DNA of 64,000 nt from Humibacter albus DSM 18994. GTDB taxonomy: Bacteria > Actinomycetota > Actinomycetes > Actinomycetales > Microbacteriaceae. This document shows, in pieces, positions 52,650 to 62,358 of the stretch (position 1 is its first letter; every line of letters begins with the position of its first letter). The translations under genes were made by a program, and so were the position numbers. The DNA lies in the NCBI RefSeq assembly GCF_000421825.1, contig NZ_ATXT01000016.1, positions 248,001-312,000 on the forward strand. The letters are read 5' to 3'. The notes under the pieces are model-generated. The model was not told the DNA's origin and did not search any database. It was given only the letters and a program-made list of their open reading frames with translations.

Positions 52650-53240
52650 TCAGGACGCGGTCCGACCTCGGGAACGGGAGATCACCCGATACGCAAGATG
52701 CACCGCGTTGCGCGAGGGCTCGACGCTCAACTGCTCGAGCGTGACGGCCTCCTCGAGATGGTCGATGTAACGCACGCCGCCGCCGAGCAGCACGGGCATG
52801 AGCTGCACATTGATCTGGTCCACGAGGCCGAGCTGAAGCGCCTGGCGACCGATCGACGCCCCACCACCGATGGCCACGTCTTTGTCTCCGGCGACGGCGC
52901 GCGCGGCATCGATGGCACGCTCGACACCGTCCACGAAGGTGAACGGGGAGGCTTCGTCGGTCCACTCCGCCACGGGATGGTGCGTGACGACGAAACAGGG
53001 AAGATCGCCAGGGGGCCGACCGTGCCATGCCTCCGAGACATCGAACATCCTCCGGCCCACGATGTGCGCGCCGAGGCTTTCGAAGCCCTCCGTGAGCACA
53101 CGCTGATCGACGTCGTCCGGCGCCGAGGCCCAGCTGTGCAGTGCGTTGCCGCCACGCCCCAGCGCGTTGCCCACGCCGTCGCCCGGCCCGGCGACGAACC
53201 CATCGAGCGAAACTGAAATCGCGTACACGACCTTCGTCAT
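52650..53240 (-). CDS. Dihydrofolate reductase / RibD C-terminal family protein
   Basis: A 196-residue protein of the RibD_C/DHFR-like family: MTKVVYAISVSLDGFVAGPGD at the start, HIVGRRMFDVSEAWHG and DKDVAIGGGASIGRQALQLGLVDQINVQLMPVLLGGGVRYID later. These are NADPH-binding reductases, mostly of unknown substrate in Actinobacteria. AAGGGGATG precedes the ATG at 53240. It follows an AraC-type gene on the same strand by 89 bases and may be its target. Confidence 0.9.
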   Translation of the reverse strand: MTKVVYAISVSLDGFVAGPGDGVGNALGRGGNALHSWASAPDDVDQRVLTEGFESLGAHIVGRRMFDVSEAWHGRPPGDLPCFVVTHHPVAEWTDEASPFTFVDGVERAIDAARAVAGDKDVAIGGGASIGRQALQLGLVDQINVQLMPVLLGGGVRYIDHLEEAVTLEQLSVEPSRNAVHLAYRVISRSRGRTAS

Positions 53241-53329
53241 GGCATCCCCTTCGATAGCACCGATCTTCGACCGATCGGATTGGTCGAAGACGAGTCTTCT
53301 CTGGCCGCGGGCTGTCGTCTTGGAGAAAA

Positions 53330-54178
53330 TCACGCCGACGGCATCGGCCCTCTGTGCGGTGGATACCCGGGTTCGGCCGGGAATCGGCGGCGCAGCGCCA
53401 GATAGTCCGTGGGAGTCCGACCCGTGAAGTCCTTGAACTCGTTGACCAGATGCGGCTGGTCGAAGTACCCCGTCGTCTGCGCGAGTTCCGCCCACCCGAC
53501 CGGCCTCGCGGCATCCACCGAGAGGATCACCCGAGCGAACCGGTAGATGCGCCCGAGGCGCTTCGGTGTCATTCCCACATGGGCCGTGAACAGCCCCGCC
53601 AGGCGGTTGCCGCTGATCCCCGCATGATCGGCCAGCGCGGCGACCGGCACGGCGCCCCACGACTCTTCCAGGTGGCCCGCAGCACGACGGACGAGGTCGA
53701 GGCCGTTCAGAGATGCCACGTCGAGCCGGTCACGGAGCTCGCCCTCGACGAGCCGTAGCGCGGCCTCGGTGGAGGATGCCCCGATGAGCCGGCGTCGGAT
53801 GCGGTCGAACGAGCCCTCCCACACCGCATCGAGCGGAACCCAGCGGTCCCGCAGGTCGCTCAGCGGCACACTGATGAACGGTGCGACTCCCCACGGCTTG
53901 AAGTGCACCCCGACCACCCGCACGGAGCTCTCGTATTCGACGACCAGACGCCTTTTCCACATGCCCAAAAACCAACCGTCCGTGAAGACGGCGGGGTGAA
54001 CGGAAGGATCGGAATCGCGCAGGTGAACGGGATCACCGAGATTGATCATGAGATGCGCGGACGGCATCGGCGGAACGATCAACCGCTGGTGCTCCGGCAC
54101 ACCGGAGAGCACGTAGATGTCATCCACGAATTGGTCGAGGGGTGGCGGCGGCGTTCTGCCGACATACCGCATGACCAC
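53330..54178 (-). CDS. AraC-family transcriptional regulator
   Basis: A 282-residue regulator with an N-terminal DUF6597-like domain (PPPPLDQFVDDIYVLSGVPEHQRLIVPPMPSAHLMINLGDPV) and a C-terminal AraC DNA-binding domain (AALADHAGISGNRLAGLFTAHVGMTPKRLGRIYRFARVILS ... AQTTGYFDQPHLVNEFKDFTGRTPTDY). The GTG start at 54178 has GGGAG eight bases upstream; an ATG two codons later is also possible. It precedes the RibD-like reductase gene on the same strand. Confidence 0.9.
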   Translation of the reverse strand: MVMRYVGRTPPPPLDQFVDDIYVLSGVPEHQRLIVPPMPSAHLMINLGDPVHLRDSDPSVHPAVFTDGWFLGMWKRRLVVEYESSVRVVGVHFKPWGVAPFISVPLSDLRDRWVPLDAVWEGSFDRIRRRLIGASSTEAALRLVEGELRDRLDVASLNGLDLVRRAAGHLEESWGAVPVAALADHAGISGNRLAGLFTAHVGMTPKRLGRIYRFARVILSVDAARPVGWAELAQTTGYFDQPHLVNEFKDFTGRTPTDYLALRRRFPAEPGYPPHRGPMPSA

Positions 54179-54384
54179 AGTCTCTGCTCCCGAGGTGCGG
54201 CGCGTCTAGCAACGCGTCCACACACCGCGTCTGTGCAAGGGCTTTGCGCAACGCGTCGGCGCCACGGGTCCACACAATCCGTCCACGCACCGCGGCTCGC
54301 GCGCCGCCCACGCCGCGTCGACGGAAGGCGCAGCCGCGTGAGCGATCTGCCGCGAGCGCTCGCGCCGTGCCGCCCCGACTCGCG

Positions 54385-54657
54385 CTACGCGTTCAGCGCG
54401 TCGAGCTTGCCCTGCAACTCCGCGTCGGTCGGCTCCACGAAGTGGGTGCCGTCGGGGAACACGATGACCGGGATGTTCGTGCGCCCGCTGATCGCGTGCG
54501 CCACGTCAGCCTTCTCCGGGCTCGCCTCGAGGTCGATGTACTCGTAGTCGGCGCCTCCCTTGTCGAGCAGCGCCTTCGAACGGCGGCAGTCGTGGCACCA
54601 GGCGGCGCCGTACATGGTGACGCGGTCGACGGGGGCTTCGGTGAGGTTCTCGGGCAT
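54385..54657 (-). CDS. Glutaredoxin-like protein (mycoredoxin type)
   Basis: A 90-residue thioredoxin-fold protein. The redox motif is WCHDC (in VTMYGAAWCHDCRRSKALLDKGG, residues 11-33) and the cis-Pro region is TNIPVIVFPDG. Mycoredoxins use mycothiol and usually have CxxC with Tyr or a similar residue; this fits the actinobacterial context. The ATG at 54657 is taken because similarity begins there. It lies next to hspR at the end of the chaperone operon. Confidence 0.9.
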   Translation of the reverse strand: MPENLTEAPVDRVTMYGAAWCHDCRRSKALLDKGGADYEYIDLEASPEKADVAHAISGRTNIPVIVFPDGTHFVEPTDAELQGKLDALNA

Positions 54658-54699
54658 GGCTCCAGGGTACGCGGCCGGGCGGGTGCGCAAGCGGGGGGG

Positions 54700-55128
54700 C
54701 TACCGGTCCAGCGGACGCCACACCACCAGCTGGTTGCTGCGGCGCACCCGGGTGCCGGCGCGCAGCGTGACGACCTCGCCCTCGGAGCCGGCCGCGAAAA
54801 CGCGCCGCCCCGGCCGATTGAGCAGTTCGTCGGCCAGCGTCGACTCCAACTCGCGCACCCGCGCGTGGAGCCGGTTCACCTGGTTCTCCAGCTCGAGAAT
54901 GCGTCGGATGCCCTCCAGGCTCACGCCCTCACCGCCCAGCCGGGCGATCTCCCGCAGCTGAGCGACGTCGCGCATCGAGTACCGACGCGACCTCCCGGCG
55001 GTGCGGCGCGGACTCACCAGCCCGAGCCTGTCGTACTGGCGCAGCGTCTGGGGGTGCATGCCGGCCAGCTCGGCGGCGGCAGCGATCGCGAAGACGGGAG
55101 TCGTCTCATCCAATTCGACGTTCATCAC
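54700..55128 (-). CDS. hspR: Heat-shock repressor HspR (MerR family)
   Basis: A 142-residue MerR-type repressor of the chaperone operon. The DNA-binding N-terminus reads FAIAAAAELAGMHPQTLRQYDRLGLVSPRRTAGRSRRYSMRDVAQLREI, and a coiled coil (LELENQVNRLHARVRELESTL) follows. HspR binds the HAIR inverted repeat with DnaK as co-repressor. It is the last gene of the dnaK-grpE-dnaJ-hspR unit. The GTG at 55128 has GAGG six bases before it; the next codon is ATG. Confidence 0.95.
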   Translation of the reverse strand: MMNVELDETTPVFAIAAAAELAGMHPQTLRQYDRLGLVSPRRTAGRSRRYSMRDVAQLREIARLGGEGVSLEGIRRILELENQVNRLHARVRELESTLADELLNRPGRRVFAAGSEGEVVTLRAGTRVRRSNQLVVWRPLDR

Positions 55129-55329
55129 CGTTCACCTCGCATCCTTCAGTCTCGACTCTCGGCGCGGTGCAGGCGCTTCGACTCGCTGCGCTCAGCAGGC
55201 ACCGTCACGACGGCGCCCGCGCTTCGGCTCCCTTCGGCCCCGGTAGACGCCGACACGGCCGTCCGTCGGCGCGCTTCGACTCGCTGCGCTCGCTCAGCGA
55301 GCACAGGGGCCAGCGCTGCCGCGGGCGTG
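55129..55329. repeat. hspR-dnaJ spacer with dispersed repeats
   Basis: The repeat starting CTTCGACTCGCTGCGCTCGC occurs at 55274-55297 and a shorter copy at 55176-55195; another is at 2123. They lie inside the chaperone operon between dnaJ and hspR. No gene or promoter is evident. Confidence 0.75.
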
Positions 55330-56331
55330 TCACCGCGCCGCAGCCCTCGCCTTCGCGAGCAGATCGTCGCGGGGGTTCTCGTCGGGCAGCGTCTTTTCGA
55401 AGGCCTCGAGCGCCTCTTCGCCCTCTTTACTCACGTGCGACGGCACGACCACCTGCACGATGGCCAGCAGGTCGCCCGTGCCCTTCTTCGTGTTGACGCC
55501 GCGACCCTTCACGCGCAGCACGCGTCCGCTGGGTGTACCGGGCGCCACCTTGAGACGCACCGTCTCGCCACCCAGCGTCGGCACCTCGATGGTGGCGCCG
55601 AGCGTCGCCTCGGCGAACGTGACAGGCACGGTGACGCGCAGGTTGAGACCGTCGCGTTCGAACACCGGATGCTTGCGCACCGTCACCGTGAGATAGAGGT
55701 CGCCGCGTTCGCCGCCGTCGGGCGACGGACGGCCCTTGCGCGGCACGCGGATGCGCTGCTTGTCGGCCACCCCGGCCGGGATGCGCACCTTGACGGTCTC
55801 GCCGTCCACGGTGAGGTGCACGGTCTCGCCGGTGACCGCCGTGTTGAAGTCGATGGTGGTGGATGCCGACACGTCCTGCCCCGACGTCGGCCCGCCGTAG
55901 CCGCGGTACCCGCCGGTGGTCTGCCCGAAACGTCCGCTGCCGAAGAGGCCGCCGAGCAGATCGTCGTAGTCGCCGCCGCCGCTCTGGCGGAACGTGTACG
56001 ACTGACCTCCGCCGCCCTGGTTGAACATGCCGCCGAAGACATCCTCGAAGCCGCCGGCCCCGGCACCTCCGCCGGGCGCGGTGAATCGGGCCCCCGAGCC
56101 CATGGCCCGCACCTGGTCGTACTCTTTGCGCTGCTCGTCGTCGGACAGCACGGAGTAGGCCTCGCTGATCTCCTTGAACTTCGCCTCGGCCTTCGCATCA
56201 CCGGGGTTGGAGTCCGGATGGTACTTGCGGGCGAGCTTGCGGTAGGTCTTCTTCAGGTCGGTCTGCGAGACGTCTTTGGAGACGCCGAGCACCTTGTAGA
56301 AGTCCTTGTCGAACCAGTCTTGACTGGCCAC
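55330..56331 (-). CDS. dnaJ: Chaperone protein DnaJ without zinc finger
   Basis: A 333-residue co-chaperone of DnaK. The J domain (about 10-75) contains HPD in KYHPDSNPG, which stimulates DnaK's ATPase. A Gly/Phe-rich region follows (GGFEDVFGGMFNQGGGGQ). The zinc-binding CxxCxGxG repeats of typical DnaJ are absent: there are no Cys residues. Two C-terminal beta domains end the protein. This CbpA-like form seems usual for the operon DnaJ of Microbacteriaceae. The GTG at 56331 has AAAGGAGG upstream. Confidence 0.95.
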   Translation of the reverse strand: MASQDWFDKDFYKVLGVSKDVSQTDLKKTYRKLARKYHPDSNPGDAKAEAKFKEISEAYSVLSDDEQRKEYDQVRAMGSGARFTAPGGGAGAGGFEDVFGGMFNQGGGGQSYTFRQSGGGDYDDLLGGLFGSGRFGQTTGGYRGYGGPTSGQDVSASTTIDFNTAVTGETVHLTVDGETVKVRIPAGVADKQRIRVPRKGRPSPDGGERGDLYLTVTVRKHPVFERDGLNLRVTVPVTFAEATLGATIEVPTLGGETVRLKVAPGTPSGRVLRVKGRGVNTKKGTGDLLAIVQVVVPSHVSKEGEEALEAFEKTLPDENPRDDLLAKARAAAR

Positions 56332-56410
56332 CCGGCACCTCCTTTCTTGGTTTCTGTTGTCTGTGTTGAATTGTGCCGACGAGGCCGGCCCTTCGGCTCG
56401 CCCACGGCTC

Positions 56411-56441
56411 GCTCAGGGAGCTCGGACCGAGGTCCCTGAGC
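56411..56441. other. Perfect-arm palindrome between grpE and dnaJ
   Basis: GCTCAGGGA (56411-56419) pairs with TCCCTGAGC (56433-56441), and CTCGG (56421-56425) with CCGAG (56427-56431). It lies in the 154-base grpE-dnaJ gap and resembles the arms of the other Microbacteriaceae-type intergenic repeats in this window. It could attenuate or process the operon message. Confidence 0.6.
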
Positions 56442-56485
56442 GAACGAGGCGAGGCGAGGCGAAGGGCGAGCCTCTGGCGAGGTTG

Positions 56486-57151
56486 CTACGCGGGAACCGC
56501 GACGACCACCTTGGCCGCACGCACGAGCGTGGATCCGAGCGTGTAGCCCACCTCCACGACGTCGACGATGGTCGGCTCGGTCGCGTCGGCGGACGGCTGC
56601 TGGAAGATCGCCTCGTGCACAGTGGGGTCGAAGACCTCGCCGGCGACCGCGAACGGCTTGAGCCCGAGCTTCTCGGCGGCGCCGCGGAGCTTGCCGGCGA
56701 TCGTCGTGAACGCGGATTCGCCCTCGAGGTCGCCGTGCTTCTCGGCACGGTCCAGGTCGTCGAGCACCGGCAGGATCGCCCTGGCCGTATCGGCCACCGC
56801 GCGCTCCCGCTCCACCTCACGACCCGCCTCGGTGCGCTTGCGGTAGTTCGCGTACTCCGCGGTCACCCGCTGCAGATCGGCGAGCCGCTCGGCAGCGAGC
56901 TCCTCCGCGTTCGACTGGCCCGAGAGGAAGGCGAGGTCTGCGTCGGAAAGTGAGGTCTCGACATCCGGCCCCTCATAGCCCTCGCCGGTGTCGACCACCT
57001 GCTCGTGCTCGAGACGCTCGGACTCGGGGGCGGAGCCGTTCGACTCCGCCCCGTCCTGCGGCCGACGAACCTCGCCCGTCTCAGGGTCGATGCGTCGCTT
57101 GTCGCGGACGATCGGCTCCTCGTTCTCGTTCGATTCGTCGTTCTTCGCCAT
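56486..57151 (-). CDS. grpE: Nucleotide exchange factor GrpE
   Basis: A 221-residue GrpE with an acidic, unstructured N-terminal 75 residues, a long coiled coil (LAAERLADLQRVTAEYANYRKRTEAGREVERERAVADTARAILPVLDDLDRAEK) and a C-terminal beta wing (LGLKPFAVAGEVFDPTVHEAIFQQPS, VVEVGYTLGSTLVRAAKVVVAVP). It releases ADP from DnaK. It begins two bases after the dnaK stop. Confidence 0.95.
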   Translation of the reverse strand: MAKNDESNENEEPIVRDKRRIDPETGEVRRPQDGAESNGSAPESERLEHEQVVDTGEGYEGPDVETSLSDADLAFLSGQSNAEELAAERLADLQRVTAEYANYRKRTEAGREVERERAVADTARAILPVLDDLDRAEKHGDLEGESAFTTIAGKLRGAAEKLGLKPFAVAGEVFDPTVHEAIFQQPSADATEPTIVDVVEVGYTLGSTLVRAAKVVVAVPA

Positions 57152-57153
57152 GA

Positions 57154-59127
<1,974 letters not shown>

Positions 59128-59138
59128 TCACGCCGAGA

Positions 59139-59215
59139 CTTGAGTCTCGCAGACTCAACTTATGTCAGTGCCGGATGCCATGTCAAGCTCGGTCCCGAAA
59201 AGTTGAGCGTACTCA
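59139..59215 (-). promoter_or_regulatory. dnaK promoter with HAIR operator for HspR
   Basis: CTTGAGT-N7-ACTCAAC at 59139-59159 is a near-perfect HAIR site (consensus CTTGAGT-N7-ACTCAAG). On the minus strand TTGACA (59181-59186), a 16-base spacer and CATAAG (59159-59164) form the promoter, whose -10 touches the HAIR. A weaker inverted pair, AGTTGA and TCAACT, lies further upstream near 59201-59223. Confidence 0.9.
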
Positions 59216-59296
59216 TATCAACTTTGTAGGCGTCCGCTCTATTCCCGTCGGACGGCCCTGCCCATCCGGGTTCGCCTCGGTGCTCCGTCGGGGCGG

Positions 59297-60568
59297 TCAG
59301 CGCAGCTGCCGTGTCGGATGCCGGGTCGTCGCGGTGGCGGTGTTGTAGAGCGACTCGGTGCCGGCATCCAGGTACCCGTACATGGTCAGGTGCTCCGCGA
59401 ACTTCTTCTCCAGTTCGTCCAGGTCGGTGAACCTCGCGTACGCGGACGACGTCGGGTCGTCGTTCCACGCCGAGTGCCGAATAGGCTCGTGATTCGTCAC
59501 CGGGAGCTTCGTGCCGTGCGCCTCGACGCCGATGACCGTCGCGCCGAACGACGGCGAGCGCGGATCCTGGCGCGTCACGCGTCCCCATTGGGCCTGGGTA
59601 TCGCGCTCGGCCTCACCCGCGTAGGCCTGCTCGACGTGGAGAGCGCGCACGTCTTTGATGTCCTCTTCGATGCCGGCAGAGCCGAGCATCACGAAAGCGA
59701 AGACGCCGAGCCGCCGGGCCGAGGCGAGCGCGTTCGCGGCTGTCGTCGTGCCATAGGAGTGCGCCACGACGCTGAGGTCGACGTCGCGCGCGCCCTCTCG
59801 GCTGGAGCGGAACCCGCGCAGCGCAGCCACCAACCGGGGCGCACCGATGGCGGCGTACCCGCCGAGCGCCGCATCCACGCCGGGCGGTGGCGCCACGTAG
59901 CCGATCCAGGCGACGACGGCGCGGCGCGATGGCGCGCCCGCCCTGCCCTGCTCGTCATACAGGTTCTGCGCGGCCTGCGCCCAGAGCTGCATGTCGTCGG
60001 CGTACGTCCCCATACCGGGCACGTTGTAGACGACCTGCTCCGCGGTGTCGAGGTTCCCGATCGCGACGGCCGCGCGCGGTCGAGCTTCGGGCGTGAGCTC
60101 GGTCAGATAACGCCGTGGCTCGTACCGACGCGCGATGGATGCCTTCACCGCCTTCAGCGCGCGGAGCCGGAACGCCGCGGCCTCGCTGCCGGGCTTCGCC
60201 GTCACGCGCTTCTGCGCCGTGACCAACGCATGTCGCAGGTAGAGGCGGTTGGCACGGTCCCGGGAGGCGTAATCGACGCCGTCGAGGTTGCCGATGAGAT
60301 CCGGCGCGTTCCGGATCGCCCGCCGTCGCTCCTTCGGGGTGGCCTTGTCCCACAGCTCGTCGACGTATCCGCTGTCGGAGTTCGCCAGGTCGATGACGAC
60401 CTCGGGATGCTTCTCCAGGTATTTCTGCGCCCGCTGCGGCGGCATGCTCCACAGCTTCTCGAGCCCGTCGTCGACGGCCTGCCTGCCTGCAGGTGGCGCG
60501 ATGAAGACGGCCGTCACCGCGACGACGACCATGGCCGCCAGGCCGATCGAACGCCCCCAGCCGATCAC
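59297..60568 (-). CDS. DUF1023-type alpha/beta hydrolase, second paralogue
   Basis: A 423-residue paralogue of the protein at 36677-37972. An N-terminal membrane helix (SIGLAAMVVVAVTAVFIAPP) exports or anchors it. The C-terminal hydrolase domain has VVYNVPGMGTYADDMQLWAQAAQNLYDEQ, VVAWIGYVAPPPGVDAALGGYAA, nucleophile VAHSYGT and HSAWNDDPTSSAY. The GTG at 60568 follows GAGAGG and lies ten bases after the stop of the YhgE/Pip gene, so it belongs to the MMPL-Pip operon. The substrate is unknown; an envelope lipid or glycan is possible given its partners. Confidence 0.87.
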   Translation of the reverse strand: MIGWGRSIGLAAMVVVAVTAVFIAPPAGRQAVDDGLEKLWSMPPQRAQKYLEKHPEVVIDLANSDSGYVDELWDKATPKERRRAIRNAPDLIGNLDGVDYASRDRANRLYLRHALVTAQKRVTAKPGSEAAAFRLRALKAVKASIARRYEPRRYLTELTPEARPRAAVAIGNLDTAEQVVYNVPGMGTYADDMQLWAQAAQNLYDEQGRAGAPSRRAVVAWIGYVAPPPGVDAALGGYAAIGAPRLVAALRGFRSSREGARDVDLSVVAHSYGTTTAANALASARRLGVFAFVMLGSAGIEEDIKDVRALHVEQAYAGEAERDTQAQWGRVTRQDPRSPSFGATVIGVEAHGTKLPVTNHEPIRHSAWNDDPTSSAYARFTDLDELEKKFAEHLTMYGYLDAGTESLYNTATATTRHPTRQLR

Positions 60569-60578
60569 CGTCCGCCTC

Positions 60579-62357
60579 TCACGCGACCCGCAACCTCCGG
60601 CGCGATACGATGCCGGCGAGCACCAGCGCAACGCCGATCACGCCCCAGAGTACGACGAGAGCTGCCGATTGCACCGCCAGCGACGCTTCGCCCGTTAGCG
60701 CGCCGCGCAATCCGGTGAGCGCAGGCGCGGTGGGCAGCAGCGAGGCGACGCCGACGAACGAGGCAGGGACGCTCGACGCGATGCCCACCGTGAGACCGAC
60801 CACTCCGACCAGAACAGCCAGGAGGCGACCGATGGCTCCCAACGCCGCCGCCAGCCCCTGGTTCACGGCGGCGAAGGCGGCACCGATCAGCACGGCCGAG
60901 CCGAGATATCCGGCCCACACCCCGGGGGTCAGTTCCAAGCCGATCAGCATCACGGCGCCGAGGACGAGGCCCTGCACGGCGCCGAGAATCGCGCCGACGG
61001 TGGTCGAGCGCAGGGCCAGGGCGAGCGACGACGACGAGCCGAGCAGCCGCGACTCCGGCACGGATCTGCGCGCCAGCGCGAGCACGAGCGCGCCGACCCA
61101 CAGTGCGAAGACCGTGAACAGCGGTGCCGACTGGATGCCCGACGGCGCCGACCGCGGATCCATCACGACCGGCTGCGACGCAGCTTCCGACAGCACCTGG
61201 ATGTCCGAGTCCGAGTAGGAAGGAATCTTCTGCACCGCCTGCGCGAGGCCGGACGACAGCTGGTCGGCGCCGCTGCTGACCTGCTCGGCTCCGGAAGTGA
61301 GACTCGCTGCGCCGCTCGCCAGCGACGAGGCGCCGGCGGCGGATTGATCGATGCCGTCGACCAGGGCCACTGACGCGTCGGCGAGCGCCGCTGCCCCGGC
61401 CGCCACCTGGTCGGCCCCGGAGGAGAGCCCACCCGTGGCGGTCGCGGCATTCTGCAGACTGCCGAGGGCGGCCGTCACCTGGTCGCAGACGCGGCCCGGG
61501 CGCTGGCACACCTGCGTCTGCACCGACGTGAGCGAGGCGACGGCGGAGCCGAGGGCGCTGGAAATGGCATCCGTGCCCGAGCTGACCTGGGAGGCACCGT
61601 CGGCGAGCTGCTCGGTCTGCCCCGGCAGGCTCGCCGACTGCGACGCGAGCGTGCCGAGCCCGGCGTCGAGCTGGTTCGCGCCGTCGGCGAGCTGCTGGAC
61701 GCCCGATGCGAGCGAGTCCGCGCCGGAGGCGACCTGCTGCGCACCGTCGGATGCCTGTGCGATCTGATCGTGCACGGAATTGAAGCCCTGATACACGCCC
61801 TGCAGGTACTGATCGATGATCTGCCGATTGAGCTGACTGTTCGCCACCGCCGTCACGGACTGCACGAGCGCCGGGTCGAGTAGCGCAGCGGACGGACTCG
61901 TCTTCACGCGCACCAGCGCCTGCACCGCGCTCTGCGCGTGGCCGGAGAGCGAAGCGATCGCCGTCGAGAACGATGCGGGGATCGTGACAACTGCGGCGTA
62001 CCGTCCCTCGGCGAGTCCGTCGGAGGCATCCTGGTCGTTCGTCAGCACCCAGGTGAAGTTCGATCCGACCTGCGTGGCCTGCTGCGGAATTTGGCCCGTG
62101 GGCGCCGAGCCCTTCATCAGGCCTGCGGCGAACTGCCGACCGAGCGGTGTGGACTTGCCGTTGATCGTGGCCGGCACGTCGTCGTTGACGATCGCCGCGC
62201 TCACGCGGTCGAGGTGCAGCGCGGGCGTCGACAGACCCCAGGTGAGCAGCAGGCCCATGAGCAAAGGCAGCAGTACGACGACCACGATCGCCGGGATGCG
62301 CAGCCGTTCCGCACCCGCGCGCGCCGACAGAGCGGCCGCGTGCATCCGATCGCCCAT
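60579..62357 (-). CDS. YhgE/Pip-family membrane protein
   Basis: A 592-residue protein of the YhgE/Pip (phage-infection-protein-like) group. An N-terminal membrane helix (IPAIVVVVLLPLLMGLLLTWG) leads a large extracellular domain of several hundred residues with repeated coiled-coil-like motifs (ASGADSLASGVQQLADGANQLDAGL and similar). Five or six membrane helices follow from about 420, resembling an ABC-2 type permease. Some Pip relatives export or move small molecules with MMPL or ABC partners. It sits one base after the MMPL stop and ten bases before the hydrolase. The ATG at 62357 is chosen for that spacing. Confidence 0.87.
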   Translation of the reverse strand: MGDRMHAAALSARAGAERLRIPAIVVVVLLPLLMGLLLTWGLSTPALHLDRVSAAIVNDDVPATINGKSTPLGRQFAAGLMKGSAPTGQIPQQATQVGSNFTWVLTNDQDASDGLAEGRYAAVVTIPASFSTAIASLSGHAQSAVQALVRVKTSPSAALLDPALVQSVTAVANSQLNRQIIDQYLQGVYQGFNSVHDQIAQASDGAQQVASGADSLASGVQQLADGANQLDAGLGTLASQSASLPGQTEQLADGASQVSSGTDAISSALGSAVASLTSVQTQVCQRPGRVCDQVTAALGSLQNAATATGGLSSGADQVAAGAAALADASVALVDGIDQSAAGASSLASGAASLTSGAEQVSSGADQLSSGLAQAVQKIPSYSDSDIQVLSEAASQPVVMDPRSAPSGIQSAPLFTVFALWVGALVLALARRSVPESRLLGSSSSLALALRSTTVGAILGAVQGLVLGAVMLIGLELTPGVWAGYLGSAVLIGAAFAAVNQGLAAALGAIGRLLAVLVGVVGLTVGIASSVPASFVGVASLLPTAPALTGLRGALTGEASLAVQSAALVVLWGVIGVALVLAGIVSRRRLRVA

Positions 62358-62358
62358 C